A DNA stretch of 64,000 nt from Rathayibacter caricis DSM 15933 (GTDB taxonomy: Bacteria > Actinomycetota > Actinomycetes > Actinomycetales > Microbacteriaceae): the NCBI RefSeq assembly GCF_003044275.1, contig NZ_PZPL01000001.1, forward strand, positions 2,852,001 to 2,916,000, given 5' to 3'. The position numbers and the translations under genes were made by a program. This document shows positions 29,635-42,644 of the stretch, one piece after another (position 1 is the stretch's first letter; every line of letters starts with the position of its first letter). A model generated the notes under the pieces. It was not told where the DNA came from. It made no database searches and worked only from the letters and a program-made list of their open reading frames with translations.

Positions 29635-30117
29635 TCAGCGGCCGATGGCTGCCGTGATCGCCCCGGTCGCGGCGATCAGGTCGGCCGGGGCCAGCTCGAT
29701 GTCGAAACCGCGCCGACCGCCCGAGACGAGGACGGTGTCGTACAGCTCGGCGGTCTCGTCGAGCACGGTGCGGTGGTGCGTCTTCTGCCCGAGGGGCGAG
29801 ATGCCGCCGAGCACGTAGCCGGTGCGCCGCTGGGCGAGCGCCGGATCGGCCATGGCGGCCCTCTTGCCGCCCACTGCCGCCGCCAGCTCCTTGAGATCGA
29901 GCGATCCACTGACCGGCACGATGCCCACCACGAGCTCGCCGTCGACGTCGGCGAGCAGCGTCTTGAACACGCGGTCCGGCTCGACTCCGAGCGCCTCGGC
30001 CGCCTCGGCGCCGTATCCGGTCGTCCCCGGATCGTGCTGGTACTCGCGCGGTGTGAACGGGATGCCCGCCGCGACCAGGGCGACGGTCGCCGGGGTGCCG
30101 GGGCCGCTCCTCGCCAT
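29635..30117 (-). CDS. YbaK/EbsC-type aminoacyl-tRNA deacylase
   Basis: A 160-residue YbaK-fold protein, probably clearing mischarged Cys-tRNA(Pro). Signatures: VFKTLLADVDGELVVGIVPV (with the conserved Lys), AVGGKRAAMADP, RTGYVLGGISPLGQKTHH and VSGGRRGFDIELAPADL. The start overlaps the glgX stop, so it is expressed with glgX although it has no sugar link; YbaK-like genes as hitchhikers in unrelated operons are common. It converges on glgP with only 4 bp between stops. Confidence 0.9.
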   Translation of the reverse strand: MARSGPGTPATVALVAAGIPFTPREYQHDPGTTGYGAEAAEALGVEPDRVFKTLLADVDGELVVGIVPVSGSLDLKELAAAVGGKRAAMADPALAQRRTGYVLGGISPLGQKTHHRTVLDETAELYDTVLVSGGRRGFDIELAPADLIAATGAITAAIGR

Positions 30118-32198
30118 CAGGTGCCCGCTCCGGAGGGGGTCACCTCTGCCGAGTGGGCCGCGAAGAGCTGCATCGACGTGCCCGCGACGCGGATCATCTG
30201 GCCCGCCTCGAAGGACTCGCCGTGCTCGAGCGGCACGGGCTCGTCGCTGCTCCACAGCCTGGTGTAGCCCGTGACGCCCTCGCTCGCGGCGAGGACGACG
30301 CTCGTCTCGTGCTCGACCCCGTGCACCACGAGGAGGACGCGGTCGAGCTCCTCGGTCTCGGGGGTGGAGGTGGCGAGGTACTGCATCGTCCGGTTCTCGG
30401 CCGAGGTCCAGTCGTGCTCGGACATCCGGCGGCCGTGGACGTCGAACCAGTGCATCGTGCTCGCGCTCGGTGTCACCTCGCCCTCGCGGCCGTAGCGGGA
30501 GGGGCGCAGCGCCGGATGCTCGCGCCGGAGCCGGATCAGCGCGCGGGTGTGCTCGCGCAGCTCGAGCTGCCACTCGCTCCGGCTGTCCCAGCGGAGCCAG
30601 GTGAGATCCGAGTCCTGGCAGTAGGCGTTGTTGTTGCCGCGCTGGCTGCGCCCGAACTCGTCGCCCGCCGTGATCATCGGCACGCCGGCCGAGAGCAGGA
30701 GCGTGCCGAGCAGGTTGCGCATGGCCTTGCGGCGGGCGAGAGTGACGCCCTCGTCCGGGGTGGGCCCCTCGAAGCCGTGGTTGAAGGAGCGGTTGTTGTC
30801 CGACCCGTCGCGGTTCGACTCGCCGTTGCCGATGTTGTGCTTGACGTTGTACGAGACGAGATCGGCGAGCGTGAATCCGTCGTGCGCGGTGACGAAGTTG
30901 ACGGAGGCGAGCGGGCCGCGCTCGGTGGAGAACGTGTTGGAGGACCCGGTGAGGCGGGTGGCGAAGCCGCCGATGCCGACGGGGGCCGTACCGGCGCGCC
31001 GGGCGTAGTCGATGTCCGACAGCCAGAAGTTGCGGACCCGGTCGCGGTAGCGGTCGTTCCACTCCGACCAGCCGGTGGGGAACTGACCCGTCTGCCAGCC
31101 GCCCATGCCGACGTCCCACGGCTCGGCGATCATCTTGACGTCGGCGAGCTCCGGGTCCTCGACCGCAGCGACGAGCAGCGGGTGATCGGAGCGGAAGTGG
31201 GCGTTCTCGTCGCGCCCGAGTGTCGCGGCCAGGTCGAGCCGGAAGCCGTCGATGCCGACCTCGGACGACCAGTACCGGAGGGAGTCGAGCACCATCCGCT
31301 GCGCGACGGGCCGCCCGAAGTCGATCGTGTTGCCGCAGCCGGTCACGTCGACGTAGTGGCCCTCGTCGGTCTGGCGGTACCAGCTCGCGTCGTCGATGCC
31401 GCGCAGGCTCGAGCGCGGGCCGTTCGGCCCCTCCTCGGCGGTGTGGTTGTAGACGACGTCGAGGATCACCTCGAGCCCGGCCTCGTGCAGGAGCTTCACC
31501 ATGCCCTTGAACTCCCGCAGCACGGCGGTCGGCCCGCCGCGCTGAGCCGCGGGGGAGGCGTAGGCGGCGTGCGGGCTGAAGAAGTTGAGGGTGTTGTAGC
31601 CCCAGTAGTTGGTCAGCCCCTGGCGGAGCAGCCGCTGCTCCGACACGAAGGCGTGCACGGGCAGCAGCTCGACGGCGGTCACCCCGAGGTCCAGGAGCGA
31701 CGCGACGGTCGACTCGTGCGCGAGCCCCGCGTAGGTGCCCCGCAGTTCGACGGGCAGCGCCGTGTTGAGCTTGGTGAGGCCCTTCACGTGCGCCTCGTAG
31801 ACGACGGTGCGGTCCCACGGCGTGCCCGGCTTCACCGAGCCGCCCCAGTCGAAGGAGTCGTCGACGACGACCGAGCGCCACTCGTTCTCGGCGACCCGCA
31901 GCAGGCCCTTCGAGTAGGGCTCGAGCAGCGCCGTCCGCGGATCGAACCGGTGGCGCGGTCCGTCCGGACCGTCGACGCGGATCGCGTACCGGCGCCCGGG
32001 GGTCAGCAGCGCCGACCGCGCCGACCACACGTCGCCCTCGCCCCGGACCAGCGGCACCGTGCGCGCGACCCAGGCCGGGTCCTTCTCGTCGTACAGCAGG
32101 AGGTCGATGGCGCTCGCGTTCGCCGACCAGACCCGCAGCTCGCCGCCCTCCCCGTCCACGGTCACACCGAGCCGGGACAGAGGGTCGCGAGAGATCAT
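30117..32198 (-). CDS. glgX: Glycogen debranching enzyme GlgX
   Basis: GlgX/TreX-type isoamylase (693 residues), hydrolysing alpha-1,6 branches of limit dextrins. CBM48 domain at the N-terminus (LGVTVDGEGGELRVWSANAS), then GH13_11 barrel with TNYWGYNTLNFFSPHAAYAS, EVILDVVYNHTAEEG, DGFRLDLAATLGR (nucleophile Asp), KMIAEPWDVG (acid Glu) and FVTAHDGFTLADLVSYN. ATG at 32198 (MISRDPLSRL) lies 7 nt after a TACTGT -10 element without Shine-Dalgarno. Co-transcribed with the YbaK-like gene. Confidence 0.94.
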   Translation of the reverse strand: MISRDPLSRLGVTVDGEGGELRVWSANASAIDLLLYDEKDPAWVARTVPLVRGEGDVWSARSALLTPGRRYAIRVDGPDGPRHRFDPRTALLEPYSKGLLRVAENEWRSVVVDDSFDWGGSVKPGTPWDRTVVYEAHVKGLTKLNTALPVELRGTYAGLAHESTVASLLDLGVTAVELLPVHAFVSEQRLLRQGLTNYWGYNTLNFFSPHAAYASPAAQRGGPTAVLREFKGMVKLLHEAGLEVILDVVYNHTAEEGPNGPRSSLRGIDDASWYRQTDEGHYVDVTGCGNTIDFGRPVAQRMVLDSLRYWSSEVGIDGFRLDLAATLGRDENAHFRSDHPLLVAAVEDPELADVKMIAEPWDVGMGGWQTGQFPTGWSEWNDRYRDRVRNFWLSDIDYARRAGTAPVGIGGFATRLTGSSNTFSTERGPLASVNFVTAHDGFTLADLVSYNVKHNIGNGESNRDGSDNNRSFNHGFEGPTPDEGVTLARRKAMRNLLGTLLLSAGVPMITAGDEFGRSQRGNNNAYCQDSDLTWLRWDSRSEWQLELREHTRALIRLRREHPALRPSRYGREGEVTPSASTMHWFDVHGRRMSEHDWTSAENRTMQYLATSTPETEELDRVLLVVHGVEHETSVVLAASEGVTGYTRLWSSDEPVPLEHGESFEAGQMIRVAGTSMQLFAAHSAEVTPSGAGT

Positions 32199-32204
32199 GC
32201 GACT

Positions 32205-32211
32205 TACAGTA
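32205..32211. promoter_or_regulatory. Overlapping divergent -10 elements
   Basis: TACAGTA reads TACAGT (32205-32210) on the plus strand, facing the cysteine desulfurase gene, and TACTGT (32211-32206) on the minus strand, 7 nt before the glgX ATG. Transcription in the two directions should be mutually exclusive if both are used. Confidence 0.5.
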
Positions 32212-32261
32212 GTGAAGGGCCGGAGACCTCCTCCGCGCCCGCACGCGGACGGGGGACAGCG

Positions 32262-33488
32262 GTGATCTACCTCGACCACGCGGCCACGACTCCGATGCGC
32301 GCCTCGGCGCTCGCCGCCTTCGTCGAGGCCTCGCAGAGCCCGGGCAACCCCTCCTCGGTGCACGGCGCCGGGCAGGAGGCGCGCCGCCGCCTCGAGGACG
32401 CGCGCCAGATCCTCGCCGAGTCGCTGGGCTGCGAGCCGGTCGAGGTGATCCTGACCGCGGGCGGCACGGAGGCGATCAACCTCGCGCTCAAGGGCCTCTA
32501 CTGGCAGCGCCGTGCCGAGGATCCGGCCCGGCGGCGGATCCTCGTGCCCGGGGGAGAGCACCACGCGACGATCGACAGCGTCGAGTGGCTGGTGCAGCAC
32601 GAGGACGCCGCCGTCGAGTGGCTCGAGCTCGACTCCGAGGGCGTGCTGCGCCCCGAAGTGCTCGCCGCGGCGATCGCCCGCGACCCCGCATCCGTCGCGC
32701 TGGTGTCGGCGCTGTGGGTCAACAACGAGATCGGCACCATCGCGTCGGTCGTCGAGCTCGCGACCGTCTGCGCCGAGGCGGGCGTGCCGCTGCACCTCGA
32801 CGCCGTCGCCGCGTTCGGCCACGTCCCGCTCGAGATCGCGGCGGTGCGCCGCACCTCCGGCTCGGGCGGGGGAGCGGGACTCGCGGCCGTGAGCGTCTCC
32901 GGCCACAAGGTGGGCGGGCCGATCGCGACCGGCGCGCTCGTCCTCGCGCGGGACGCCCGGGTCGTCCCGGTCCTGCACGGCGGCGGCCAGCAGCGCGGCG
33001 TCCGGTCCGGGACGCAGGACGTCGCGGGCGCCGCCGCGTTCGCCGCGGCCGCCGCGGAGGCGACCGCCGAGCTCGCCGCGGAGTCCGTCCGCCTCGCCGC
33101 TCTGCGCGATCGGCTCGTCGCGGGCGTGCTCGAGGCGGTCCCCGGAGCGACGCTGACCGGTCCCGCCGTCGACTCCGGCCGCCGCGTCGCGAACAACGCG
33201 CACTTCGCGTTCCCCGGCGCGCAGGGCGACTCCCTCCTGCTGCTGCTCGATCTGGCGGGGATCTCGGTCTCCACCGGGTCGGCGTGCACGGCGGGCATCC
33301 CCGAGCCCTCGCACGTGGTGATGGCGCTCGGCCGGAGCGAGGACGAGGCGCGCGGAGTGCTTCGCCTGACGCTCGGCCGCACGACGACCGACTCCGACGT
33401 GGACGCGGTCCTCGCGGCGCTGCCCGGGGCCTACACCCGCGCGGCGCGAGCCGGGCTCTCCAACCGGTCCGTCCTGCCCACGGCCTGA
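32262..33488 (+). CDS. Cysteine desulfurase (IscS/NifS-like)
   Basis: A 408-residue PLP enzyme that takes sulfur from cysteine. Visible: start MIYLDHAATTPM, the aldimine lysine K216 in SVSGHKVGG, and the persulfide cysteine C342 in SVSTGSACTAGIPEPSHV. The long Cys loop fits the IscS/NifS (group I) class. GTG start with GGGGGAC about 5 nt upstream. It is 43 bp upstream of mnmA, the thiouridylase that needs this sulfur, and no Fe-S scaffold gene is nearby. So tRNA thiolation is the likely main use. Confidence 0.93.
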   Translation: MIYLDHAATTPMRASALAAFVEASQSPGNPSSVHGAGQEARRRLEDARQILAESLGCEPVEVILTAGGTEAINLALKGLYWQRRAEDPARRRILVPGGEHHATIDSVEWLVQHEDAAVEWLELDSEGVLRPEVLAAAIARDPASVALVSALWVNNEIGTIASVVELATVCAEAGVPLHLDAVAAFGHVPLEIAAVRRTSGSGGGAGLAAVSVSGHKVGGPIATGALVLARDARVVPVLHGGGQQRGVRSGTQDVAGAAAFAAAAAEATAELAAESVRLAALRDRLVAGVLEAVPGATLTGPAVDSGRRVANNAHFAFPGAQGDSLLLLLDLAGISVSTGSACTAGIPEPSHVVMALGRSEDEARGVLRLTLGRTTTDSDVDAVLAALPGAYTRAARAGLSNRSVLPTA

Positions 33489-37094
<3,606 letters not shown>

Positions 37095-37187
37095 CCCGCG
37101 TCGGTGTCCGCACCACGGCTGGCCGAGCGGCGCGGAGCCGCTCGGTACACTGGACGCCGCATCCTCACGAACCACCGACGGAGACGT

Positions 37188-37487
37188 ATGTCCGAGATCA
37201 CGGCCGAGACGGTCGCCCATCTGGCCCAGCTGGCCAGGATCGACCTCACCCCAGAGGAGATCCAGACCATGACCCGGGAGCTCGGCCAGATCGTCGACTC
37301 CGTGGCCGCCGTCCAGGCCGTCGCCACCCCCGATGTGCCCGCGACCAGCCACCCCATCCCGCTCGAGAACGTCTTCCGCCCCGACGTGGTCGGCGAGACC
37401 CTCACCCGTGAGCAGGCCCTGTCCGGTGCCCCCGAGCACGACGGCAGCCGCTTCCAGGTGTCCGCGATCCTGGGGGAGGAGCAGTGA
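37188..37487 (+). CDS. gatC: Asp/Glu-tRNA amidotransferase subunit C
   Basis: GatC (99 residues), the clamp subunit of the GatCAB amidotransferase that makes Gln-tRNA(Gln) and/or Asn-tRNA(Asn) by the indirect route. Conserved [20 protein letters not shown] near the start and NVFRPDVV in the middle. ATG with GGAGAC upstream; TACACT at 37146-37151 is a likely -10. First gene of gatC-gatA-gatB, joined by overlaps. Confidence 0.95.
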   Translation: MSEITAETVAHLAQLARIDLTPEEIQTMTRELGQIVDSVAAVQAVATPDVPATSHPIPLENVFRPDVVGETLTREQALSGAPEHDGSRFQVSAILGEEQ

Positions 37488-39031
37488 GCGCCCACGGAGC
37501 GGAGATCATCCGCCTGAGCGCCTCCGCGCTCTCCGAGAAGCTCGTCGACGGGTCGATCTCGTCGACGGAGGCGACCCGCGCCCACCTCGACCGCATCGCG
37601 TCGGTCGACTCCGCGGTGCACGCGTTCCTGCACGTGGCAGAGGAGTCCGCCGTCGGCACCGCCGCCGACATCGACCGCCGTCGCGCCGCCGGCGAGTCCC
37701 TGCACCCGCTGGCGGGGATCCCGCTGGCCGTCAAGGACGTCATCGTCACGAACGACATGCCGACCACGAGCGGGTCGAGGATCCTCGAGGGCTGGCGTCC
37801 GCCGTACGACGCGACGGTCATGACGAAGGTCCGCGCCGCCGGCCTCGTGCCGATCGGCAAGACCAACATGGACGAGTTCGCGATGGGCTCGACCACCGAG
37901 CGCTCCGCGTACGGCCCGACCCACAACCCGTGGGACCTCGACCGCATCCCCGGCGGCTCGGGCGGCGGCTCCGCCGCGGCGGTCGCGAGCTACGAGGCGC
38001 CGCTGGCCCTCGGCTCCGACACCGGCGGCTCGATCCGCCAGCCCGCTCACGTCACGGGCACCGTCGGCGTCAAGCCGACCTACGGCGGCGTCTCGCGCTA
38101 CGGAGCGATCGCACTCGCCTCGAGCCTCGACCAGATCGGACCCGTCTCGCGGACCGTCCTCGACTCCGCCCTGCTGCACGACGTGATCGCCGGGCACGAC
38201 CCGCGCGACTCGACGTCGCTGCGCGACACCTGGCCCTCCTTCGCCGATGCGGTCCGCCGCGCCGACGTGAAGGGCCTCCGCATCGGAGTGCTCAAGGAGC
38301 TCGACGGCGGAGAGGGCTTCCAGCCCGGCGTCCTCGCGCGCTTCCACGAGGCGCTCGCGGTGCTCGAGGGCGCCGGAGCCGAGATCGTCGAGGTGAGCGC
38401 CCCCAGCATCGAGCACGCGGTCGCCGCCTACTACCTGATCCTCCCCGCCGAGGCGTCCAGCAACCTCGCCAAGTTCGACTCCGTCCGCTTCGGCCTGCGG
38501 GTCACGCCGAAGGGCGGCGGCACCGTCGAGCAGGTCATGGCGGCCACGCGCGAGCAGGGCTTCGGCCCGGAGGTCAAGCGCCGCATCATCCTGGGCACCT
38601 ACGCCCTCTCGGCCGGCTACTACGACGCCTACTACGGCAGCGCGCAGAAGGTGCGCACGCTCGTGCAGCGCGACTTCGACCGGGCCTTCGCCTCGGTCGA
38701 CGTCATCGCCTCGCCGACCGCGCCGACCACCGCCTACCGTCTCGGCGAGAAGCTCGACGACCCGCTGGCGATGTACCGCGGCGACATCGCGACGATCCCG
38801 GCGAATCTCGCCGGCATCCCCGGCATCTCGGTCCCCGCGGGGCTGGCCGACGAGGACGGGCTGCCCGTCGGCATCCAGTTCCTCGCTCCCGCCCGCGAGG
38901 ACGTCCGCCTCTACACCGTCGGCGGAGCGCTCGAGGCCCTGCTCGAGGAGTCGTGGGGTCACCCGCTCCTCGCGAAGGCCCCCGATCTCGCTCCCGCCGA
39001 GCAGTTCGCCTCCGAGGAAGGTGCCGTCTGA
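37484..39031 (+). CDS. gatA: Asp/Glu-tRNA amidotransferase subunit A
   Basis: GatA (515 residues), the amidase that releases ammonia from glutamine for transfer to mischarged tRNA. The Ser-cisSer-Lys triad is visible: K84 (PLAVKDVIV), S159 ([13 protein letters not shown]) and S183 ([13 protein letters not shown]). GTG start overlaps the gatC stop (4 bp); the end overlaps gatB by one base. Confidence 0.96.
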   Translation: MSAHGAEIIRLSASALSEKLVDGSISSTEATRAHLDRIASVDSAVHAFLHVAEESAVGTAADIDRRRAAGESLHPLAGIPLAVKDVIVTNDMPTTSGSRILEGWRPPYDATVMTKVRAAGLVPIGKTNMDEFAMGSTTERSAYGPTHNPWDLDRIPGGSGGGSAAAVASYEAPLALGSDTGGSIRQPAHVTGTVGVKPTYGGVSRYGAIALASSLDQIGPVSRTVLDSALLHDVIAGHDPRDSTSLRDTWPSFADAVRRADVKGLRIGVLKELDGGEGFQPGVLARFHEALAVLEGAGAEIVEVSAPSIEHAVAAYYLILPAEASSNLAKFDSVRFGLRVTPKGGGTVEQVMAATREQGFGPEVKRRIILGTYALSAGYYDAYYGSAQKVRTLVQRDFDRAFASVDVIASPTAPTTAYRLGEKLDDPLAMYRGDIATIPANLAGIPGISVPAGLADEDGLPVGIQFLAPAREDVRLYTVGGALEALLEESWGHPLLAKAPDLAPAEQFASEEGAV

Positions 39032-40545
39032 TGGCCTCCGCGCACACGTCCGTCCCCGAGCTCATGGACTACGACGAGGTCTTCGAGCGCTTCGAGCCGG
39101 TCCTCGGCTTCGAGGTGCACGTCGAGCTCAACACCAGGACCAAGATGTTCTCGGACGCGCCGAACGAGTTCGGCTCCGAGCCCAACACCAACGTCACCCC
39201 GGTCGACCTGGGGCTGCCGGGCTCGCTCCCGGTCGTCAACGAGCAGGCCGTGCGCTACTCGATCAGCCTCGGCCTCGCGCTGGGCTGCTCGATCGCGCCG
39301 TCGAGCCGCTTCGCCCGGAAGAACTACTTCTACCCGGACCTCGCGAAGAACTACCAGATCTCGCAGTTCGACGAGCCGATCGCCTTCGAGGGCTCGGTCG
39401 AGGTCGAGCTGGCCGACGGCACACTGGTCGACATCCCGATCGAGCGCGCGCACATGGAGGAGGACGCGGGCAAGCTCACGCACGTGGGCGGCTCCACCGG
39501 CCGCATCCAGGGCGCCGAGTACTCGCTCGTCGACTACAACCGCGCGGGGGTCCCGCTCGTCGAGATCGTCACGAAGCCGATCTTCGGAGCCGGGGAAAAC
39601 GCACCGGAGTTCGCCAAGGCGTACGTGGCGACCATCCGCGACATCGTCCTCGCCCTCGGCATCTCCGACGCGAAGATGGAGCGCGGCAACCTCCGCTGCG
39701 ACGCCAACGTCTCCCTCCGCCCGTGGGGCCAGGAGAAGCTCGGCACCCGCACCGAGACCAAGAACGTCAACTCGCTCCGCTCGGTCGAGCGCGCCGTGCG
39801 CTACGAGATCCAGCGCCAGGCGGCGATCCTCGCTGCGGGCGGCACGATCACGCAGGAGACGCGCCACTGGCACGAGGACACCGGCCGCACCTCCGCCGGC
39901 CGCCCCAAGAGCGACGCCGACGACTACCGCTACTTCCCCGAGCCCGACCTGCTCCCGGTGGTGCCCGCACCCGAGCTGATCGAGGAGCTGCGCGCCGCGC
40001 TCCCCGAGAAGCCCGCTGCCCGCCGTCGGCGGCTGAAGGCCGACTGGGGCTTCACCGACCTCGAGTTCCAGGACGTCGCCAACAGCGGCCTGCTGGTCGA
40101 GATCATCGATACGGTCGCGGCCGGAGCGACGCCTCAGGCCGCCCGCAAGTGGTGGACCGGCGAGATCGCCCGTCTCGCCAACGCGGCTGGGCAGGACCCG
40201 GCGGCCCTGGTCACTCCGACCCAGGTCGCCGAGCTCGCCGGTCTCGTCGAGAGCGGCACGCTGACGGATCGGCTCGCCCGCGAGGTGCTGCAGGGCGTCG
40301 TCGCCGGCGAGGGCTCACCGCAGGAGGTCGTCGACGCCCGCGGGCTCGCGGTCGTCTCGGACGACGGTGCGCTCATCGAGGCGATCGACACCGCCCTCGC
40401 CGCGCAGCCCGACGTCCTCGCGAAGATCCGCGACGGCAAGGTGCAGGCCGCCGGTGCCGTCATCGGCGCCGTCATGAAGGCGATGAAGGGCCAGGCCGAC
40501 GCCGCCCGCGTGCGCGAGCTCGTGCTGGAGCGCGCCGCCGGCTGA
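39031..40545 (+). CDS. gatB: Asp/Glu-tRNA amidotransferase subunit B
   Basis: GatB (504 residues), the kinase subunit that activates the mischarged Glu- or Asp-tRNA. Signatures: [70 protein letters not shown] and the C-terminal tRNA-binding YqeY-like domain ending [19 protein letters not shown] 39031 overlaps the gatA stop. Complete. Confidence 0.96.
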   Translation: MASAHTSVPELMDYDEVFERFEPVLGFEVHVELNTRTKMFSDAPNEFGSEPNTNVTPVDLGLPGSLPVVNEQAVRYSISLGLALGCSIAPSSRFARKNYFYPDLAKNYQISQFDEPIAFEGSVEVELADGTLVDIPIERAHMEEDAGKLTHVGGSTGRIQGAEYSLVDYNRAGVPLVEIVTKPIFGAGENAPEFAKAYVATIRDIVLALGISDAKMERGNLRCDANVSLRPWGQEKLGTRTETKNVNSLRSVERAVRYEIQRQAAILAAGGTITQETRHWHEDTGRTSAGRPKSDADDYRYFPEPDLLPVVPAPELIEELRAALPEKPAARRRRLKADWGFTDLEFQDVANSGLLVEIIDTVAAGATPQAARKWWTGEIARLANAAGQDPAALVTPTQVAELAGLVESGTLTDRLAREVLQGVVAGEGSPQEVVDARGLAVVSDDGALIEAIDTALAAQPDVLAKIRDGKVQAAGAVIGAVMKAMKGQADAARVRELVLERAAG

Positions 40546-40572
40546 GCCGGTGCGCGGGGAGCGGAGGAGACG

Positions 40573-41556
40573 GTGAGCGACCGGCCCGACGACTCCGTCC
40601 CCGCGCGGCTCGATCTGCCGAGTGGTGACTTCCTCCGTCCCCTGGTGTCGAGCGACGCCGACCTCCTCGGTGCGGCGATCGGGGAGCGCCGCGCGTGGCT
40701 CGAAGCGCTCCTCCCAGGAGGGGCCGATCCGCATGACGATGTGGAGGCTCTCCGGCTCGTCGAGGGCGCTGCCCGCGCGGGCCGGGCGCACGCGTTCGTC
40801 CTCGTCGACGACTCCTGGACCACGGTGCGAGGAGCGTTGAGCGTCGTGCCCGGCGAGGGGCGCACGGCGACCGCGTCCTGGTGGGTCCTCCCGGAGCTGC
40901 GCGGATCGCGCAGCGAGGAGGAGTTCGATGCGTTCGCGCGTCGCTGGCTGCTGACACGGTGGCCGTTCGATTCCGTCGAGACTCCGGACAACCACCCCGA
41001 GGACCCGGCGGCTCTGGCCGGAGCGAACATCCTCGCGGTGCTGCCCGACGCCCCGCAGCGCACGCCCCTGCCGGAGCCCGACCTCGACGCCGCGCGGCGG
41101 CTCTGGTCCGAGTACCCGGGCTCCGGACCGCATCCGCTGCCGCCGGTCGAGTCCTTCGGCGACTCCGTCGAGTTGGCCGACGAGCTGCTCGCACTGGTCG
41201 CGCGCGGAGTGAAGACCGCGACCGCGTCCCTGGTCGGCGACGATCCGGTTCCCGCGGCCGGCGATCACTGGATCGTCTGCGACGGGACCGGCGCACCGCG
41301 GCTCGTCCTGCGCGATGACGACGTCAGGATCGGACCGCTCGACTCGGTCGACGAGGCGTTCGCCTGGGCCGAGGGGGAGGGCGATCGCACCCGCGAGGCC
41401 TGGCTGTCCGGGCATCGGCGCTACTTCGCTCGCGAGGACCCGGAGTCCGAGCTCGAGGGGGTCGTGTTCGAGCGCTTCCGGGTCGTGTGGCCGCAGGCCG
41501 CCGCTGATCGCGCCGCCGCCTTCGCGACATCCGCCGCCGCGGCGCTCCCGGACTAG
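40573..41556 (+). CDS. Probable acetyltransferase-like / ASCH domain fusion
   Basis: A 327-residue two-part protein. Residues ~15-140 look like a degenerate GNAT domain of the RimJ/RimL type (FLRPLVSSDADLLGAAIGER, then ASWWVLPELRGS) without a clear (Q/R)xxGxG acetyl-CoA loop. Residues ~165-310 are an ASCH domain: SFGDSVELADELLALVARGV, KTATASLVGDD, AAGDHWIVCDGTG and GVVFERFRVVW. ASCH is a PUA-like RNA-binding fold. GTG start 27 bp after gatB, so possibly co-transcribed with the amidotransferase. A role in RNA modification or translation is inferred from the domains and neighbours. Confidence 0.7.
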   Translation: MSDRPDDSVPARLDLPSGDFLRPLVSSDADLLGAAIGERRAWLEALLPGGADPHDDVEALRLVEGAARAGRAHAFVLVDDSWTTVRGALSVVPGEGRTATASWWVLPELRGSRSEEEFDAFARRWLLTRWPFDSVETPDNHPEDPAALAGANILAVLPDAPQRTPLPEPDLDAARRLWSEYPGSGPHPLPPVESFGDSVELADELLALVARGVKTATASLVGDDPVPAAGDHWIVCDGTGAPRLVLRDDDVRIGPLDSVDEAFAWAEGEGDRTREAWLSGHRRYFAREDPESELEGVVFERFRVVWPQAAADRAAAFATSAAAALPD

Positions 41557-41634
41557 GCCGACTCGGGGTCCCGGCCCCCACTCTCGGGGGTTCCCCGGAT
41601 GCCGCTCCCAGGAGTGCTGCGACAGAGTGGATCC

Positions 41635-41817
41635 ATGGCCACTCTCACTCGCCCCCGTCGGGGCACGATCATCGCCGGCGTCTGCGCCGCGCTCGCCCAC
41701 CGCTTCGGCTGGAGCCCGTTTCTGGTCCGTCTGCTCTTCGTGCTCTCGTGCCTGCTGCCGGGACCGCAGATCATCGCCTACATCATCCTGTGGATCGTGA
41801 TCCCGAAGCAGAGGTGA
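41635..41817 (+). CDS. PspC domain small membrane protein
   Basis: A 60-residue PspC-domain protein: RPRRGTIIAGVCAALAHRFG followed by one or two hydrophobic stretches (PFLVRLLFVLSCLLPGPQI, IAYIILWIVIPKQR). PspC proteins take part in phage-shock/envelope-stress responses; stand-alone short ones in actinobacteria have no defined role. The ATG at 41635 is preferred because the PspC motif begins eight residues later; an upstream start at 41599 would add 12 residues of no recognised kind. Confidence 0.85.
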   Translation: MATLTRPRRGTIIAGVCAALAHRFGWSPFLVRLLFVLSCLLPGPQIIAYIILWIVIPKQR

Positions 41818-41928
41818 TTCCGCGCTCCCGTGTGGAGCGCACTCTGAGCGCGCGTTCAGGAGTCATGCGTGCGAGCGTCCTAGCGTGTCGCTGAGCGACC
41901 GCTTCCACGCGGCGCCGAGGAGGAGATC

Positions 41929-42582
41929 ATGGGATTCCTGGACCGACTGCTGGGACGCGAAGAGCCCGCCGAGAACGCACGACGCGATTCGGGACGGCCG
42001 GACGGGCAGCAGCCCGCCTACGGCACCCCGCCCGGACGCTCCGCCCGCAGCGAGGACGAGATCGCGATCGAGCGGTACCGATACCTCCTGCGCACCGCGC
42101 CGCCTGAGGCGCTGGAGCAGGTGCACCGTGAAGCTTTCGAGCAGCTGACTCCGGAGCAGCGCCAGCAGGTCTTCCGCGAGCTGAGCGAGGGCGCACCCGT
42201 CGGCGACGCCCCGCGGAGCGACGACCCCCAGGCACTCGCCCAGTCCGCGACCCGTAGCGAGCTGCGGCAGCCCGGCTTCATGGAGCGCCGGTTCGCCGGC
42301 GGCGGCGCGGGCGGGATGGGCTTCGGCGGGGTCCTGGCCTCGTCGATGCTCGGCACGATCGCCGGATTCGCCATCGGCTCGGCGATCGCCGGTGCGTTCC
42401 TCCCGGACGTCGGCGGCGACTACGCCGGCGGTGAGGGCGGCGACGGCGAGGCGGGAGCAGACGGTGGTGACGCCGGTGCGGACGCGGGGGGCGACTACGG
42501 CGGAGGCGACTACGGCGGAGGTGGGGATTTCGGCGGAGGCGACTTCGGAGGCGGAGACTTCGGCGGCGGCTTCGACATGTGA
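41929..42582 (+). CDS. Protein with glycine-zipper hydrophobic segment and Gly-rich tail, unknown
   Basis: A 217-residue protein. Residues ~40-85 form a charged helical region (EDEIAIERYRYLLRTAPPEA, LTPEQRQQVFRELSEG); ~120-155 is a glycine-rich hydrophobic segment (GFGGVLASSMLGTIAGFAIG) with GxxxG-type spacing; the C-terminus is a low-complexity run of Asp-aromatic-Gly-Gly-Gly units (GGGDFGGGDFGGG). No enzyme motif. From memory, similar proteins carry the label cation-transporting ATPase, which the sequence does not support. ATG with GAGGAG 4-7 nt upstream; TAGCGT at 41881 is a possible -10. Confidence 0.72.
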   Translation: MGFLDRLLGREEPAENARRDSGRPDGQQPAYGTPPGRSARSEDEIAIERYRYLLRTAPPEALEQVHREAFEQLTPEQRQQVFRELSEGAPVGDAPRSDDPQALAQSATRSELRQPGFMERRFAGGGAGGMGFGGVLASSMLGTIAGFAIGSAIAGAFLPDVGGDYAGGEGGDGEAGADGGDAGADAGGDYGGGDYGGGGDFGGGDFGGGDFGGGFDM

Positions 42583-42592
42583 CTGTACGACG

Positions 42593-42627
42593 GAGCCCCC
42601 GGACCGCGCGAGCGGGACCGGGGGCTC
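42593..42627. terminator. Bidirectional terminator
   Basis: 10-bp perfect arms GAGCCCCCGG (42593-42602) and CCGGGGGCTC (42618-42627) between convergent genes. Confidence 0.8.
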
Positions 42628-42644
42628 TGTGCTGTCCGGGGCGC

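Noticed and set aside
29635..32244. A single long minus-strand frame joining the YbaK-like gene to sequence opposite glgX
   Set aside because: GlgX motifs lie in a different frame; the YbaK-like gene starts at 30117.
41599..41634. Longer start for the PspC gene
   Set aside because: It would add 12 residues outside the PspC domain and has no ribosome site.
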